DNA of 64,000 nt from Bacillus atrophaeus (GTDB taxonomy: Bacteria > Bacillota > Bacilli > Bacillales > Bacillaceae), in contig NZ_LSBB01000018.1 in the NCBI RefSeq assembly GCF_001584335.1, forward strand, positions 248,001 through 312,000. Direction: 5' to 3'. The notes under the pieces are model-generated. The model ran no database searches and was not told the DNA's origin. It saw only the letters and a program-made list of their open reading frames with translations. Positions within the stretch are counted from its first letter, which is position 1, and each line of letters begins with the position of its first letter. Positions 1 through 9,950 of this stretch are shown here, piece by piece. The position numbers and the translations under genes were made by a program.

Positions 1-49
1 AAAAAAAGCTTGCCGGCAGTATCCAGAAATGGACGCTGCCGGCAAGCTG
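1..49 (-). terminator. Intrinsic terminator after yqzC
   Basis: A long stem (agcttgccggcag paired with ctgccggcaagct) is followed on the minus strand by a T run, the complement of the A run at 1-7. It lies just past the yqzC stop and ends the minus-strand yqzD-yqzC transcript. Confidence 0.9.
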
Positions 50-63
50 AAACAGGCTGTTTA

Positions 64-528
64 TCAGCGTGTCAAAGTTTTAACAATCTTTTTGAAGCTC
101 ATGCCCTGCTTTAACTTAAAATTACCGGCTCGGATTTCTTTATGGTAGCCTGCGTCAATGACATAATCATTAAAATCCTGCGCTGAGGAAATGAGGCCCT
201 CTTTTTCAAGAATGTCCGAAACATCAGCAGTGCTCATGCCGTCTTTGATGGTAAGTTTATACGTTTTATTTTTATTTTTTTCTGTATCTGCATTGCTGTC
301 ATCACTTAATGATTTCTCTTTTGAATCCAACAGCTTTTGATATTCATCACGGTCGACTGAGACCATTTTTTTAGAGTCAAGATAAGCGCTGACATCCTGT
401 TCGCTCACTGATTTTTCATTTTTAACAGCGGCGGCTTGGTCTTCATCGGTCAAATAGAAAACACCGGCAAGAACGGCAGTCGCTAAAATAATGCCGCCGG
501 CAAATGCTTGAATGCCCCGTTTTGTCAT
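64..528 (-). CDS. yqzC: YqzC, membrane-anchored protein with MltG/YceG-like LysM-type domain
   Basis: A 154-residue protein of unknown function. One N-terminal membrane segment (about residues 8-26) is followed by a charged, probably disordered linker and a C-terminal module (about 92-154). The pattern of that module (DGMSTADVSDILEKEGLI, then AGNFKLKQGMSFKKIV) resembles the LysM-like subdomain that precedes the catalytic domain of the endolytic transglycosylase MltG. No catalytic domain follows, so an envelope binding or scaffold role is an inference. It is translated with yqzD: its ATG overlaps the yqzD stop by 4 bases. Confidence 0.8.
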   Translation of the reverse strand: MTKRGIQAFAGGIILATAVLAGVFYLTDEDQAAAVKNEKSVSEQDVSAYLDSKKMVSVDRDEYQKLLDSKEKSLSDDSNADTEKNKNKTYKLTIKDGMSTADVSDILEKEGLISSAQDFNDYVIDAGYHKEIRAGNFKLKQGMSFKKIVKTLTR

Positions 529-878
529 ACGAGCACCCTCTCGTTATCCTTAATAATATGATTCACATCTTCTACTGAAACATGCTCCGCTTTTGCAATA
601 GCTTCCACAGACATGCCGTTATTATATTTAGATAGAATTTGCTTAGCGATTTTTTGATTGATGCCGCTGTGCTTAGATTTGCGGATGACAAGATTTGTTT
701 CCAGCAATTCTTCTTCAAGCACAGTCATTTTCTTTTTCAATTTATAAATTTCCTGCATAGCGGAAAGCTGAAGAGTCTCAACCTCTTGTTCTACATCCTT
801 CATTGGATCTCTCTGAGAATATGAGAATGCAATTAGCGCTATACTGACGATAAACAACGCAATAATAGCGATTTCCAC
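525..878 (-). CDS. yqzD: YqzD, membrane-anchored coiled-coil protein of unknown function
   Basis: 117 residues. The GTG start at 878 is preceded on the minus strand by an AGAAGGTGATG ribosome site. An N-terminal membrane helix (about 2-20) is followed by a predicted coiled coil (about 28-65), then a short helix-turn-helix-like stretch (ILSKYNNGMSVEAIAKAEHV, about 80-100) of the kind seen in small resolvase-like or DUF6115 domains. First gene of the yqzD-yqzC unit. The function is not known; the HTH-like part may be structural only. Confidence 0.8.
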   Translation of the reverse strand: MEIAIIALFIVSIALIAFSYSQRDPMKDVEQEVETLQLSAMQEIYKLKKKMTVLEEELLETNLVIRKSKHSGINQKIAKQILSKYNNGMSVEAIAKAEHVSVEDVNHIIKDNERVLV

Positions 879-1058
879 GTTTCATCACCTTCTATTCTTA
901 TTTTACCCTTCTTTTTTATACCATAAAATAGCTATATACTAAAGGAATTCGTGAAAAAAACGGATATTTTGTCGAGAAATCTTTCTTTGTTTACACCAGA
1001 TGTAATGGTTTAATAGGATCAGTGAGAAATACCAGGGGAAGGAGACTGTTAAAAGCAA

Positions 1059-1532
1059 ATGGATAAACACCCAGTTTCCCATATTATTCGAAACACTGAC
1101 CCTTTTTATAGGGACAGCTTCGACATTATGATACAACATTATTCTCAAACCTTAATTGTAAAATGGAATTTTCCCGCCGGCATATTGCAGCGCACAGAAG
1201 CGGTGCTTTTTGAGGATACACAAGATATGGTGAAAGAAATCAGCCTCTTGCTGACCAAAGGCAACGAGAAGTTTGTCTATAAGGCGCATACCAATCTTTA
1301 TAAAGGAGAACTGAAGTTTCATCCGGCAGCCGGGGATGCAGAGTACAGGGCCGAATTCAGAGTGTATAATTCGCTGAATGTCTGCCTCAAATGGGCGGAG
1401 ACACCACCTGTATTTATGAAAGAAAACGAAGTAAAACAGGTGAAGGGTTTCAGCCGATTTGAGCCTTGCGGGAATTGGTCAGAACAATTTTCTGCATATA
1501 CCTCTTATCCGACTGAGGACAAGAGACTGTGA
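1059..1532 (+). CDS. yqgL: YqgL, conserved protein of unknown function
   Basis: 157 residues, no signal peptide or membrane segment visible. I do not recognise a domain; its place before the glycosyltransferase yqgM matches yqgL of B. subtilis. A stop lies in frame at 1050, so the ATG at 1059 is the first possible start. The nearest purine-rich site (AAGGAG, 1039-1044) is about 14 bases away, longer than usual, so a later start is possible. The stop overlaps the yqgM GTG by 4 bases, which implies coupled translation. Confidence 0.7.
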   Translation: MDKHPVSHIIRNTDPFYRDSFDIMIQHYSQTLIVKWNFPAGILQRTEAVLFEDTQDMVKEISLLLTKGNEKFVYKAHTNLYKGELKFHPAAGDAEYRAEFRVYNSLNVCLKWAETPPVFMKENEVKQVKGFSRFEPCGNWSEQFSAYTSYPTEDKRL

Positions 1533-2656
1533 AGATCCTGATTCTTTCATCCGAAAATCCAAGCCATCCCAAAAGCGGACTAGGTGTCCACCTCAGCCGT
1601 TTGATACCGCTTATTGAGCCGCACGCAGAGCTATATGTTTGCGCACCTGACGGATGTCATACTTCCCCGATACATATACATTTGCCCGTTTCAACGAATT
1701 TCCTCTCTTATGCTGACTTTGAAAGCGCTATGGCGGATGTAAATGCACAAATGATTAAACATGTGATGGACGGCAAATGGCGATATGATCTTATCCATGC
1801 ACACGATGACATCACGGCTCCTGCAGCCCGCTATTTGAAAAACAAGCTTAATATCCCGCTGCTGACCACAATACATGGGCTTGAAAGCAGCCGAAAACAA
1901 GTTGTCCAACAAACGCCTCATCCATACAGACAATTGACAGAGTGTATTCTGATTGAAGCCTCTGACCGGATCATCGTTCTGAGCACTTTTATGAAATCAT
2001 TCTTAGAAAGAGCGTACGGAGCAGGCAAAAAAGCAATTGTCATTCCAAGCCCTATCACGCAGGAACACATCAGCTCCTCCAGATTGAAAATGATCAACAA
2101 ACCGTACTTGTTTTCCTTCGGGAGATTTGTGCCGGAAAAGGGGTTTCACCATTTGATACAAGTGTTCAGCCTGCTGAAAAAGCGCCATCCCGAACTCAAG
2201 CTGGTGCTGGCAGGCGAAGGACCGTCTCTTGCTTCTTATACTAAGCAGGCTGAGACCTTAGGGCTGAAACAATCCGTTGTATTTTTGCCTTTTTTAAGCC
2301 AAGCAGAAAAGCAAGGATGGCTGTCCCGGTGCGAACTTGCTGTTTTTCCGAGCTTGTATGAACCTTTTGGTTTGGCCGCGCAAGAAAGTATGGAGCGCGG
2401 CGTGCCGACGGTTGTTTCCCAAAAGGGAGGATGGCTTGATTACGCGCACCATAACAAAACTGCTTTTGTTGCAGACTTTACCAGAGAGACAGAAGTTGCT
2501 GAGACGATAAACGGCTTGCTGATTGACCGCAAAAGGCTCAGCCGAGTGAAAGAAAAAGGCAGGGAACATATTGTTAGGCAGCATCATCCGGCTAATATCA
2601 AGCGTGCATATCTTACACTTTATGAACAAATGCTCAATAAATCAGCATTTCATTAA
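1529..2656 (+). CDS. yqgM: YqgM, GT4-family glycosyltransferase
   Basis: 375 residues, GTG start overlapping yqgL. The fold is GT-B. The N-terminal half starts MKILILSSENPSHPKSGLGV, with the Gly-rich acceptor loop typical of GT4 enzymes. The C-terminal half carries FSFGRFVPEKGFHHLIQVF and the E-x7-E type motif PSLYEPFGLAAQESMERGVP (about residues 275-295) that binds the nucleotide sugar. No membrane helix, so cytosolic. The acceptor and sugar cannot be told from sequence. Confidence 0.85.
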   Translation: MKILILSSENPSHPKSGLGVHLSRLIPLIEPHAELYVCAPDGCHTSPIHIHLPVSTNFLSYADFESAMADVNAQMIKHVMDGKWRYDLIHAHDDITAPAARYLKNKLNIPLLTTIHGLESSRKQVVQQTPHPYRQLTECILIEASDRIIVLSTFMKSFLERAYGAGKKAIVIPSPITQEHISSSRLKMINKPYLFSFGRFVPEKGFHHLIQVFSLLKKRHPELKLVLAGEGPSLASYTKQAETLGLKQSVVFLPFLSQAEKQGWLSRCELAVFPSLYEPFGLAAQESMERGVPTVVSQKGGWLDYAHHNKTAFVADFTRETEVAETINGLLIDRKRLSRVKEKGREHIVRQHHPANIKRAYLTLYEQMLNKSAFH

Positions 2657-2710
2657 AAAACATCCTAGCTTTCTGTCCATTATAGTGGTATTATGTATAA
2701 GTCTGAATAA

Positions 2711-2888
<178 letters not shown>

Positions 2889-2890
<2 letters not shown>

Positions 2891-2917
2891 CAGCAGGATT
2901 TTCCTGCTGTTTTTTCT
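2889..2917 (+). terminator. Intrinsic terminator after rpmGA
   Basis: The stem aacagcagga / tcctgctgtt with a 3-base loop is followed by a T-rich run. Confidence 0.9.
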
Positions 2918-2940
2918 TTGCCCACAGGGAGGGATTTCAT

Positions 2941-3504
2941 TTGAAAACACAATTAAGAAAAGCTGTGAAAGATCAACTGTCGGCCGTATCAGACATAGAA
3001 TGGCTTCAAAAATCAGCGATTATTCATCAACGATTATTTTCTTTACAAGAATGGCAAGAAGCTCAGACGATTGCGGTTACCATCTCCAGAGGCCAGGAAA
3101 TTCCGACCGGACCGTTAATTCAGCAGGCTTGGGAGGAAGGAAAACAAGTCTGTATTCCTAAGTGCTTTCCTGACACCCGCGACATGCAGTTTCGTACATA
3201 TAAAGACGGTGATCAGCTTGAGACGGTTTATGTAGGCCTGCAGGAGCCTATTACAGAAAAAACCGCCGAAGTTAAGAGCTCTGACATAGATGTAATGATT
3301 GTTCCCGGCGTTTGCTTTGACCATGACGGCTACAGGATCGGCTATGGCGGAGGCTATTACGACCGTTATTTGGAAGGTTATAATGGAAGCACGGTTTCAC
3401 TCCTCCTATCGTGCCAGCTTGTTGCTAGCATTCCTCGCATGCCACATGATATCCCCGTGAAAAAACTAATAACGGATAATAAAATCGTGGATTGTTTTTC
3501 ATGA
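2941..3504 (+). CDS. yqgN: 5-formyltetrahydrofolate cyclo-ligase (YqgN)
   Basis: 187 residues from a TTG start, with an AGGGAGGG ribosome site 6-10 bases upstream. The ATP-dependent enzyme turns 5-formyl-THF into 5,10-methenyl-THF. The family signature is clear near the C-terminus: [20 protein letters not shown] (about residues 120-139). The N-terminal LRKAVKDQL and Ser/Arg region fit the MTHFS fold. Cytosolic. It sits with one-carbon genes (gcvT, folD) elsewhere in the window but not in an operon with them. Confidence 0.9.
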   Translation: MKTQLRKAVKDQLSAVSDIEWLQKSAIIHQRLFSLQEWQEAQTIAVTISRGQEIPTGPLIQQAWEEGKQVCIPKCFPDTRDMQFRTYKDGDQLETVYVGLQEPITEKTAEVKSSDIDVMIVPGVCFDHDGYRIGYGGGYYDRYLEGYNGSTVSLLLSCQLVASIPRMPHDIPVKKLITDNKIVDCFS

Positions 3505-3510
3505 AAAATC

Positions 3511-3566
3511 ATCCCTCCTAAAAGAATAATTACGAAGAAATAACAAACGATACTGGTAGGAGGGAT
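3511..3566 (+). promoter_or_regulatory. Inverted repeat able to cover the yqgO ribosome-binding site
   Basis: The 10 bases atccctccta (3511-3520) are perfectly complementary to taggagggat (3557-3566), which contains the yqgO Shine-Dalgarno sequence. The loop is 36 bases. Pairing would hide the ribosome site. Whether it forms in the cell is an inference. Confidence 0.45.
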
Positions 3567-3569
3567 CAT

Positions 3570-3743
3570 ATGAAAAAATTGATTATCTTTTCGATATGCA
3601 CCGTTTCTGCCGTGCTGTTTTACCAAAACCGCTACAGAGTGATGAATACGGTTCTCGGACAGCCAAGAATCAGGCAGTCCTTTATACACTTCTTTTTAAA
3701 AATTCCGTTTATCCGCAACAAATTTATCCAGCAAGCCTTTTAA
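3570..3743 (+). CDS. yqgO: YqgO, small membrane protein of unknown function
   Basis: 57 residues, ATG preceded by TAGGAGGG. The N-terminal 18 residues ([16 protein letters not shown]) form a single hydrophobic segment; the rest is basic and aromatic-rich ([20 protein letters not shown]), so the product is probably a one-pass membrane protein with a cationic tail. Position between yqgN and gluP matches yqgO. A terminator begins at the stop codon. Confidence 0.75.
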   Translation: MKKLIIFSICTVSAVLFYQNRYRVMNTVLGQPRIRQSFIHFFLKIPFIRNKFIQQAF

Positions 3744-3769
3744 AAAATCCCGTTTCCTGCGGGATTTTT
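3743..3769 (+). terminator. Intrinsic terminator after yqgO
   Basis: The stem aaaatcccg / cgggatttt closes over a short loop and ends in Ts. Confidence 0.85.
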
Positions 3770-3833
3770 CCTTTCAGTATGAGATCGATTCGCTACCTGT
3801 TATAATAAAGAAAAACAATTGGAGCGGTAAAAG

Positions 3834-5369
3834 ATGTATTTGTTAGATTATACATATTGGAAAACAGCGGACACCCTGCTGAGAAGCGGCTATGAATTCA
3901 TTCCGTCCTCGGATTATTCAGATGAAATCTGGCTGGAAGCGCCGGGCAAGTCTCCTTATGACATGGTGCGCCTGCATAGAAAGAACGTGGATTTTCATCA
4001 GGAAATCGTAAGGGACGCGAATATGCAAGCCGAACGGATCGAACAGGTGAGAATTTCTCTTAACAAGCGAAGCATCAAGGTGCTGAACCTTCTGTTTTCT
4101 GCTGAAGCGCCTGTGGATGACTGGGAAGAAGCTACCGGCGAGCCTTATAAAAAAGGTAAGGCATCAGTCGAATCAGCGCTTATCCATACGGCGGAGCTTG
4201 ACCAAGGTATTCAGAGAATCGAAGCCTCCCTGCAAACAGATCTTGCGGTCCTCAGGCATTTGAGAGAAGATGATATTTCGTATGATGACGTGCAAGGCGT
4301 AAAGGAGAGCTTTATTTCTTTATTGAAGAAAAAAGAAGAACGAAGAAAAAAGGAAGCGGCATTTTTTCAAAACGGAAAACCGTTTTTCACCTATATTTTT
4401 ATCGCACTGCAGCTGATTATGTTTTTCTTGCTTGAAATCAATGGAGGCAGCACCAATACTGAAACGCTAGTTGCTTTTGGCGCAAAGGAAAACAGCCTGA
4501 TTGCAGCAGGAGAATGGTGGAGGCTTGTTACGCCGATCGTTCTTCATATCGGACTGGCGCATTTAGCCTTTAATACCTTTGCTTTATGGTCGATAGGAAC
4601 TGCCGTCGAAAAAATATACGGATCAGGCAGATTTCTTTTGATTTATTTACTGGCTGGTGTAACGGGATCCATTGCCAGCTTTGTGTTCAGTCCATATCCA
4701 TCCGCCGGTGCTTCGGGAGCGATTTTTGGCTGTTTGGGAGCCCTGCTTTATTTAGCTGTTTCCAACCGGAAATTGTTTTTGAAAACGATTGGCACCAATA
4801 TCATTGTGATTATTATTATAAATCTGGGCTTTGGATTTGCTGTTTCAAATATTGATAACTCCGGTCATATTGGCGGATTAATCGGCGGTTTTCTGGCGGC
4901 GGGAGCTTTAGGATTACCAAACACTTCAGCGCGGGCCAAAAGAATCGTCTCAGCGGTGCTGCTTGTTGCGCTGGGCGGGGGCTTTCTTTATTACGGCGTC
5001 CATTCACCAGCTCATCAGCAAACGGCATTGGTGCAGCAGGCGGGCAGGCTGTATCAAGACGGCCAATATGAAGAAGTGTCCGAATTGCTGAGCGGAGAGG
5101 CTCAGCAGGAGGGTGCCTCAGCCGATCTCCTGAGGATTCTGGCTGTTTCAGATATGCAAATTGGAGAATATGACAAAGCTGCTGCATTGCTTGAGAGGGC
5201 CATTGATAAAGAACCTGAAGACGATACGTCTTATTATTATCTGGCGTTTCTGTATGCGGAGAAAAATGAATGGGCAAAGGCAGAAACGGCCATTAAAACT
5301 GCGGTGAAGCTGAAGCCGAATGAGCAAAGCTACAAAGAGCTTCAGGAACAAATTGAAAGAAAAGAATAA
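3834..5369 (+). CDS. gluP: Rhomboid intramembrane protease GluP
   Basis: 511 residues. A cytosolic N-terminal domain of about 180 residues leads into a rhomboid core with about seven membrane helices (about 183-385). The catalytic Ser lies in SAGASGAIFG (about 294) and the catalytic His in NSGHIGGLIGG (about 345). The C-terminal part (about 400-511) is a tetratricopeptide-like helical repeat domain. GluP cleaves membrane substrates inside the bilayer and in B. subtilis is linked to glucose export and cell division. It precedes yqgQ and glcK; a terminator separates them. Slightly longer than I recall for the B. subtilis protein (about 507). Confidence 0.93.
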   Translation: MYLLDYTYWKTADTLLRSGYEFIPSSDYSDEIWLEAPGKSPYDMVRLHRKNVDFHQEIVRDANMQAERIEQVRISLNKRSIKVLNLLFSAEAPVDDWEEATGEPYKKGKASVESALIHTAELDQGIQRIEASLQTDLAVLRHLREDDISYDDVQGVKESFISLLKKKEERRKKEAAFFQNGKPFFTYIFIALQLIMFFLLEINGGSTNTETLVAFGAKENSLIAAGEWWRLVTPIVLHIGLAHLAFNTFALWSIGTAVEKIYGSGRFLLIYLLAGVTGSIASFVFSPYPSAGASGAIFGCLGALLYLAVSNRKLFLKTIGTNIIVIIIINLGFGFAVSNIDNSGHIGGLIGGFLAAGALGLPNTSARAKRIVSAVLLVALGGGFLYYGVHSPAHQQTALVQQAGRLYQDGQYEEVSELLSGEAQQEGASADLLRILAVSDMQIGEYDKAAALLERAIDKEPEDDTSYYYLAFLYAEKNEWAKAETAIKTAVKLKPNEQSYKELQEQIERKE

Positions 5370-5415
5370 AACAGGGGCGAAAGGGCTCCCTGATGTTATA
5401 AGCTGAATTTTCATA

Positions 5416-5447
5416 GAAAAACGCCGGGCATTGTGCCGGGCGTTTTT
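5416..5447 (+). terminator. Intrinsic terminator after gluP
   Basis: The stem aaaaacgcc / ggcgttttt has an inner ggca/tgcc helix and a T run. Confidence 0.88.
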
Positions 5448-5511
5448 TGCTTGACGGACAGGTTGTTTATGAATACGCTATTTATAGTCAAGATAGAGAA
5501 TGGTGAGGAAT

Positions 5512-5712
5512 ATGAATACATTATATGATGTACAGCAGCTGTTAAAGAAGTTTGGCCATATTGTTTATTTTGGGAACAGAGAGCTGGAAATTGAATTTAT
5601 GATGGACGAACTGAAGGAAATGTATCTGTCCCATGTGATTGAGAGGGAGCAATGGATACAAGCGGCTGGTGTCCTTCAAAGGGAATTGGAACAGACAAAA
5701 CAGCGGAAGTAA
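5512..5712 (+). CDS. yqgQ: YqgQ, small conserved protein
   Basis: 66 residues from ATG 5512 (MNTLYDVQQLLKKFGHIVYF), which follows GGTGAGG. In-frame starts at 5500 and 5503 have no convincing ribosome site. Soluble, helical, of the DUF910 type that is a small three-helix bundle with possible nucleic-acid binding. It lies 29 bases ahead of glcK and is probably co-transcribed with it. Function unknown. Confidence 0.8.
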   Translation: MNTLYDVQQLLKKFGHIVYFGNRELEIEFMMDELKEMYLSHVIEREQWIQAAGVLQRELEQTKQRK

Positions 5713-5741
5713 TAGATATGTAAAGGTAAAGGTGATGAGAA

Positions 5742-6707
5742 ATGGACGAGGTATGGTTTGCGGGCATTGATTTAGGAGGAACTACAATTAAGCTTGCGTT
5801 TATTAATATGTATGGAGAAATTCAGCATAAATGGGAGGTCCCGACCGACAAAACGGGAGATACAATCACAGTTACGATTGCAAAAGCGATTGACAGCAAA
5901 TTAGAGGAAGTAAGCAAACCGAAGCATATTGTAAAGTACATTGGAATGGGGGCGCCCGGCCCTGTAGACATGATGACGGGCACGATTTATGAAACCGTGA
6001 ACCTAGGGTGGAAAAATTACCCGCTGAAGAATCATTTAGAGGCGGAAACGGGTATTCCCGCCGTTATTGAAAACGATGCCAATATTGCCGCGCTGGGTGA
6101 AATGTGGAAGGGCGCCGGCGACGGAGCAAAGGATGTGATTCTTGTGACGCTTGGCACCGGCGTAGGCGGAGGCATTATCGCTAACGGGGAGATCATTCAC
6201 GGGAAAAATGGAGCCGGCGGAGAAATCGGCCATATATGCTGTATTCCTGAAGGCGGAGCGCCTTGCAATTGCGGTAAAACGGGCTGTATCGAAACCATTG
6301 CGTCGGCGACCGGAATCGTAAGAATTGCAAAGGGGAAAATTGCAGAGGCTAAGCAGGCGACGCGCCTTGCAGAACAGAAGGATTTATCAGCGCGCGATGT
6401 GTTTGAAGCAGCAAATGCCAATGATGCAGCTGCACTTGAAGTCGTTGATGAGGTCGCTAATTATCTCGGCCTTGTGCTTGGAAATTTGGCAAGCTCACTC
6501 AATCCGTCAAAAATCGTTCTTGGCGGAGGCGTTTCCAAGGCGGGAGAAATATTAAGATCAAAAGTCGAAACAGCGTTCCGCCAATATGCATTTCCGCGTG
6601 CGGGCAAAGCGGCTGACATTTCAATCGCGGCTCTCGGCAATGATGCCGGAGTCATTGGCGGAGCATGGATTGCCAAAAATGAGTGGCTGACCCATCAAAA
6701 TGGTTAA
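5742..6707 (+). CDS. glcK: Glucokinase GlcK (ROK family)
   Basis: 321 residues, the usual ROK glucokinase length. The N-terminal ATP phosphate-binding loop is [14 protein letters not shown] (about 7-20). The sugar-binding part includes [11 protein letters not shown] and [17 protein letters not shown]. The ROK zinc motif [10 protein letters not shown] (about 175-185) and the conserved GAGGEIGH are present. The cytosolic enzyme phosphorylates free glucose. It follows yqgQ closely. Confidence 0.95.
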   Translation: MDEVWFAGIDLGGTTIKLAFINMYGEIQHKWEVPTDKTGDTITVTIAKAIDSKLEEVSKPKHIVKYIGMGAPGPVDMMTGTIYETVNLGWKNYPLKNHLEAETGIPAVIENDANIAALGEMWKGAGDGAKDVILVTLGTGVGGGIIANGEIIHGKNGAGGEIGHICCIPEGGAPCNCGKTGCIETIASATGIVRIAKGKIAEAKQATRLAEQKDLSARDVFEAANANDAAALEVVDEVANYLGLVLGNLASSLNPSKIVLGGGVSKAGEILRSKVETAFRQYAFPRAGKAADISIAALGNDAGVIGGAWIAKNEWLTHQNG

Positions 6708-6818
6708 AAGGTAAACGCTGTATTGATTTTTTGTGATATGCACGTTAAGATATGGTTTAGTGTATTGAAATCACAATGTTCTGATTAATTTTATTAGGGT
6801 GCTGCATAGGAGGTTGAA

Positions 6819-8735
6819 ATGCGGAAAAGTTTTTTTTTGAAAATTTCATTTATGCTGATTGCCATTTTGTTGATGTGGCTGAAAACGTATGCCGTTTATA
6901 AAACCAGTTTTAACATCAAAATCGAAAATTTTGCACAGGAATTTATTTTATTTATCAACCCATTGAGCTTTTTGCTGCTGATTTTTGGGTTTGGCTTATT
7001 TCTAAAAGGCAAAAACAGAAACCGCTACATAATTGCAATGAGCTGTGTGGTGACATTTGTTTTGCTGGCCAATATGGTTTTTTACCGATTCTACAATGAT
7101 TTTCTAACAATTCCTGTTCTTTTCCAAACGAGCAATATGGGTGATTTGGGAAGCAGCATCAGCACCTTGCTGGAACCGACAGATATCCTTTTGGCGGTCG
7201 ACATTGCGATTTTAATTTGGCTTTATACACGTCAGAAAACTTTTCAAACAAACAACGTCACCACAAAAAAAGAACGTGCGGCTTATTTTTTGTTTGTAGC
7301 TTCTGTTTATTTTTTTAATTTAGGTTTGTCAGAAGCAGAAAGACCTCAGCTATTGACACGTTCATTTGACAGAGAAATGCTGGTCAAAAATATCAGCCTT
7401 TTTAATTTCCATATTTATGACGGTGTGCTTCAATCAAAGCAATCGGCACAGAGGGCCTTGGCTGACAGCAACAATCTGACTGAAATTGAAAACTATGTAA
7501 ACGCTAACGCTAAAGATACGAACAAAAGTCTGTTTGGTGCCGCTAAAGGCAGGAACGTCATACTCGTATCTTTGGAATCGACCCAAAGTTTTGTAATCAA
7601 TGAAAAAGTGAACGGGCAGGAAATAACGCCTTTTCTCAATGATTTTATAAAAGAAAGTTTCAATTTTAACAATTTTTATCATCAGACCGGACAAGGAAAA
7701 ACATCGGATTCTGAATTTATCGTTGATAATTCGCTTTATCCCCTTGGAAGGGGAGCGGTGTTCTTTACAAACGCGGGAAATGAATATACGGCTGCCCCGG
7801 AAATTTTAAAGAAACGGGGCTACTATTCGGCTGTTTTGCATGCGAATAACAAAAGCTTTTGGAATCGGGATTTAATGTATCAATCGTTTGGATATGACAA
7901 ATTTTTAGATGTTGATTCATATGACGTAACAGATAAAAATTCAGTCGGCTGGGGTTTAAAGGATAAAGAATTTTTTGAACAGTCTTCGGAATTATTAAGA
8001 ACCCTGCCTCAGCCGTTTTATTCGAAGCTCATTACCCTGACGAATCACTTTCCTTTTGAGCTTGACGAAGAAGATAAAATGATCGAGGAATTTAATTCAA
8101 ACAGCCAAACGCTTAATAAATATTTTCCGACAGTGCGTTATCAGGATGAGGCATTAAAACGGTTTATTGAAAAGCTGAAAGAAGATGGGCTGTATGAAAA
8201 CTCGATGATTGTTTTATACGGTGACCATTATGGCATTTCCGAAAACCATAATGAAGCGATGGAGCAATTTCTAGGAAAAGAAGTCACGCCGTTTGAAGAG
8301 GTACAGCTTCAAAAAGTGCCGTTTGTTGTTCACATTCCGGGTATTACAGATCAACAGCCGAAAACCATAGAAAAAGTCGGCGGGCAAATTGATATCCGGC
8401 CTACGCTTATGAACCTTTTAGGCGTTGATACAAAAGAACAGATCCAATTCGGAAATGACCTGCTTTCTGATAAGAAGCTTGACTTTACCGTGCTTCGGGA
8501 CGGGAGCTTTATTACAGATCGGGTTGTGTACACAGATGGAGTCTGCTATGACAAATCAACCGGCAAACCTGTGAAAGAAGACCAAACCTGTGAGCCGTTT
8601 GCGGATAAAGCTAAGCAGGAGCTTTCGTTCTCAGACCAAATTATATACGGCGATTTGTTAAGATTTTATGATCAAGACAGGTTGGACGATTCGTCAGAAA
8701 AGAAAGAAAAAGAAACACTTGATCAGGCATCATAA
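6819..8735 (+). CDS. yqgS: YqgS, LtaS-type lipoteichoic acid synthase paralogue
   Basis: 638 residues. Five N-terminal membrane helices (to about residue 170) are followed by an extracellular alkaline-phosphatase-fold domain. Conserved elements are VSLESTQSF (metal ligand Glu, about 252), the catalytic Thr in GKTSDSEF (about 295), and YGDHYGISE (Asp/His ligands, about 469-470). Such enzymes build the polyglycerolphosphate chain from phosphatidylglycerol at the outer membrane face. YqgS is one of several LtaS paralogues in B. subtilis and is not the main one. A strong terminator follows. Confidence 0.93.
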   Translation: MRKSFFLKISFMLIAILLMWLKTYAVYKTSFNIKIENFAQEFILFINPLSFLLLIFGFGLFLKGKNRNRYIIAMSCVVTFVLLANMVFYRFYNDFLTIPVLFQTSNMGDLGSSISTLLEPTDILLAVDIAILIWLYTRQKTFQTNNVTTKKERAAYFLFVASVYFFNLGLSEAERPQLLTRSFDREMLVKNISLFNFHIYDGVLQSKQSAQRALADSNNLTEIENYVNANAKDTNKSLFGAAKGRNVILVSLESTQSFVINEKVNGQEITPFLNDFIKESFNFNNFYHQTGQGKTSDSEFIVDNSLYPLGRGAVFFTNAGNEYTAAPEILKKRGYYSAVLHANNKSFWNRDLMYQSFGYDKFLDVDSYDVTDKNSVGWGLKDKEFFEQSSELLRTLPQPFYSKLITLTNHFPFELDEEDKMIEEFNSNSQTLNKYFPTVRYQDEALKRFIEKLKEDGLYENSMIVLYGDHYGISENHNEAMEQFLGKEVTPFEEVQLQKVPFVVHIPGITDQQPKTIEKVGGQIDIRPTLMNLLGVDTKEQIQFGNDLLSDKKLDFTVLRDGSFITDRVVYTDGVCYDKSTGKPVKEDQTCEPFADKAKQELSFSDQIIYGDLLRFYDQDRLDDSSEKKEKETLDQAS

Positions 8736-8779
8736 AAAGAAAGCCTTTCGTTCCTTTTGAACGGAAGGCTTTCTTTTTT
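8734..8779 (+). terminator. Intrinsic terminator after yqgS
   Basis: Long stem aaagaaagccttccgt-type hairpin (aagaaagcctttcgttc pairing with gaacggaaggctttctt, minor mismatch) ending in TTTTTT. Confidence 0.92.
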
Positions 8780-8819
8780 GAAATCCGCAGTCATATAGTA
8801 ACAAAAAAGGGGGATGAAA

Positions 8820-9950
8820 ATGGCATCTATCCGCGTAAAACCTGAAATCAAACAAAATTTAGCTATATTAGCGAAAGAATTAACAATAGACGAAGCACTG
8901 CTGATCAGTGCAAATCAAAGAGCCGGAAAAACGGAGCTGTTTTGTCCGGGGATTTGGATTGGAGAAGGCAGTGACGCACCAATTGAAACCATTCAGGAGC
9001 TGAAGCGATTTTTAGATACGTGTCAATCTATACAGCCTGCGAACGAATGGCTTCGGGAAGAAAAGGCCTATGATTTTCAGGCAGTAGAAGAAGAAATCGA
9101 AAAAATCATTGATGTGTTTCCGTTTGTCACATATCGTTCAATAGGCCGCTCAGTATTGGGAAGGCCGCTGTATGAACTTAGTGTCGGAGCGGAAAATGCC
9201 CCCAAAAAGGTGCATATGAACGCATCTTTTCATGCGAATGAGTGGATTACCACATCAGTTTTATTAAAGTGGTTTAAAGAGTACTGTATGGCTTTGTGTG
9301 AAAACCAGCCTTTTTTTCAATTTTCTCCTCTCAAACTTTTCAGTCAAACGTCTCTCTCTGTCGTGCCTCTTGTCAATCCTGACGGTGTTGATTTGGTTTT
9401 GCATGGTTCCGGATTTGCAGGGGAAAGGCAGGATTTTTTAAATACATTAAATGAACATCGGACTCATTTTAATGAGTGGAAGGCGAACATCAATGGTGTT
9501 GATTTAAATAAACAATTTCCTTCGCTATGGGAAATTGAAAAACATCGAAAACCGAAAGAGCCAAGCTTCCGTGATTTCCCTGGCACCGCTCCGTTAACAG
9601 AGCCCGAAGCAATGTCGATGCAGCGTCTTATAACAGATCATCCGCCAGACAGACTGATTGCGCTCCATACTCAGGGCGAAGAAATATACTGGGGATACAA
9701 AGGACTTGAGCCAGAAGAATCAGCGCGTGTGGTGAAGGATTTCGAAGTTCTGAGCGAAAACTGTTATAAAGGGATACGTGATATCGACAGCTATGCCGGA
9801 TACAGAGACTGGTTTATCCATCATTATTTTAAAGAGGGCTATACGGTAGAGCTGGGAAAGGGAAAAAATCCTTTGCCGTTTTACCAGTTTCCGGACATTT
9901 ATGAAGTGACAAACGGGATCTTATGGCGGTCGTTATTTTTTTATGAATAA
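8820..9950 (+). CDS. yqgT: YqgT, gamma-D-glutamyl-L-diamino acid endopeptidase I type (M14 peptidase)
   Basis: 376 residues from ATG 8820; the ATG at 8814 abuts the AAGGGGG ribosome site and is less likely. The N-terminal 95 residues probably hold cell-wall-binding or spacer sequence, with little LysM likeness. The zinc carboxypeptidase fold follows: zinc ligands in NASFHANEWITTSVLL (His, Glu), the third ligand His in LIALHTQGEEIYWGY, and the catalytic Glu in YTVELGKGKNPLPF. Related enzymes cut the D-Glu-diaminopimelate bond of peptidoglycan peptides. No classical signal peptide is visible, so muropeptide recycling or spore-related use is open. Confidence 0.88.
   Translation: MASIRVKPEIKQNLAILAKELTIDEALLISANQRAGKTELFCPGIWIGEGSDAPIETIQELKRFLDTCQSIQPANEWLREEKAYDFQAVEEEIEKIIDVFPFVTYRSIGRSVLGRPLYELSVGAENAPKKVHMNASFHANEWITTSVLLKWFKEYCMALCENQPFFQFSPLKLFSQTSLSVVPLVNPDGVDLVLHGSGFAGERQDFLNTLNEHRTHFNEWKANINGVDLNKQFPSLWEIEKHRKPKEPSFRDFPGTAPLTEPEAMSMQRLITDHPPDRLIALHTQGEEIYWGYKGLEPEESARVVKDFEVLSENCYKGIRDIDSYAGYRDWFIHHYFKEGYTVELGKGKNPLPFYQFPDIYEVTNGILWRSLFFYE

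Noticed and set aside
2294..2629. Minus-strand open frame inside yqgM
   Set aside because: Lies within the GT4 catalytic region of a normal glycosyltransferase gene; no start signal.
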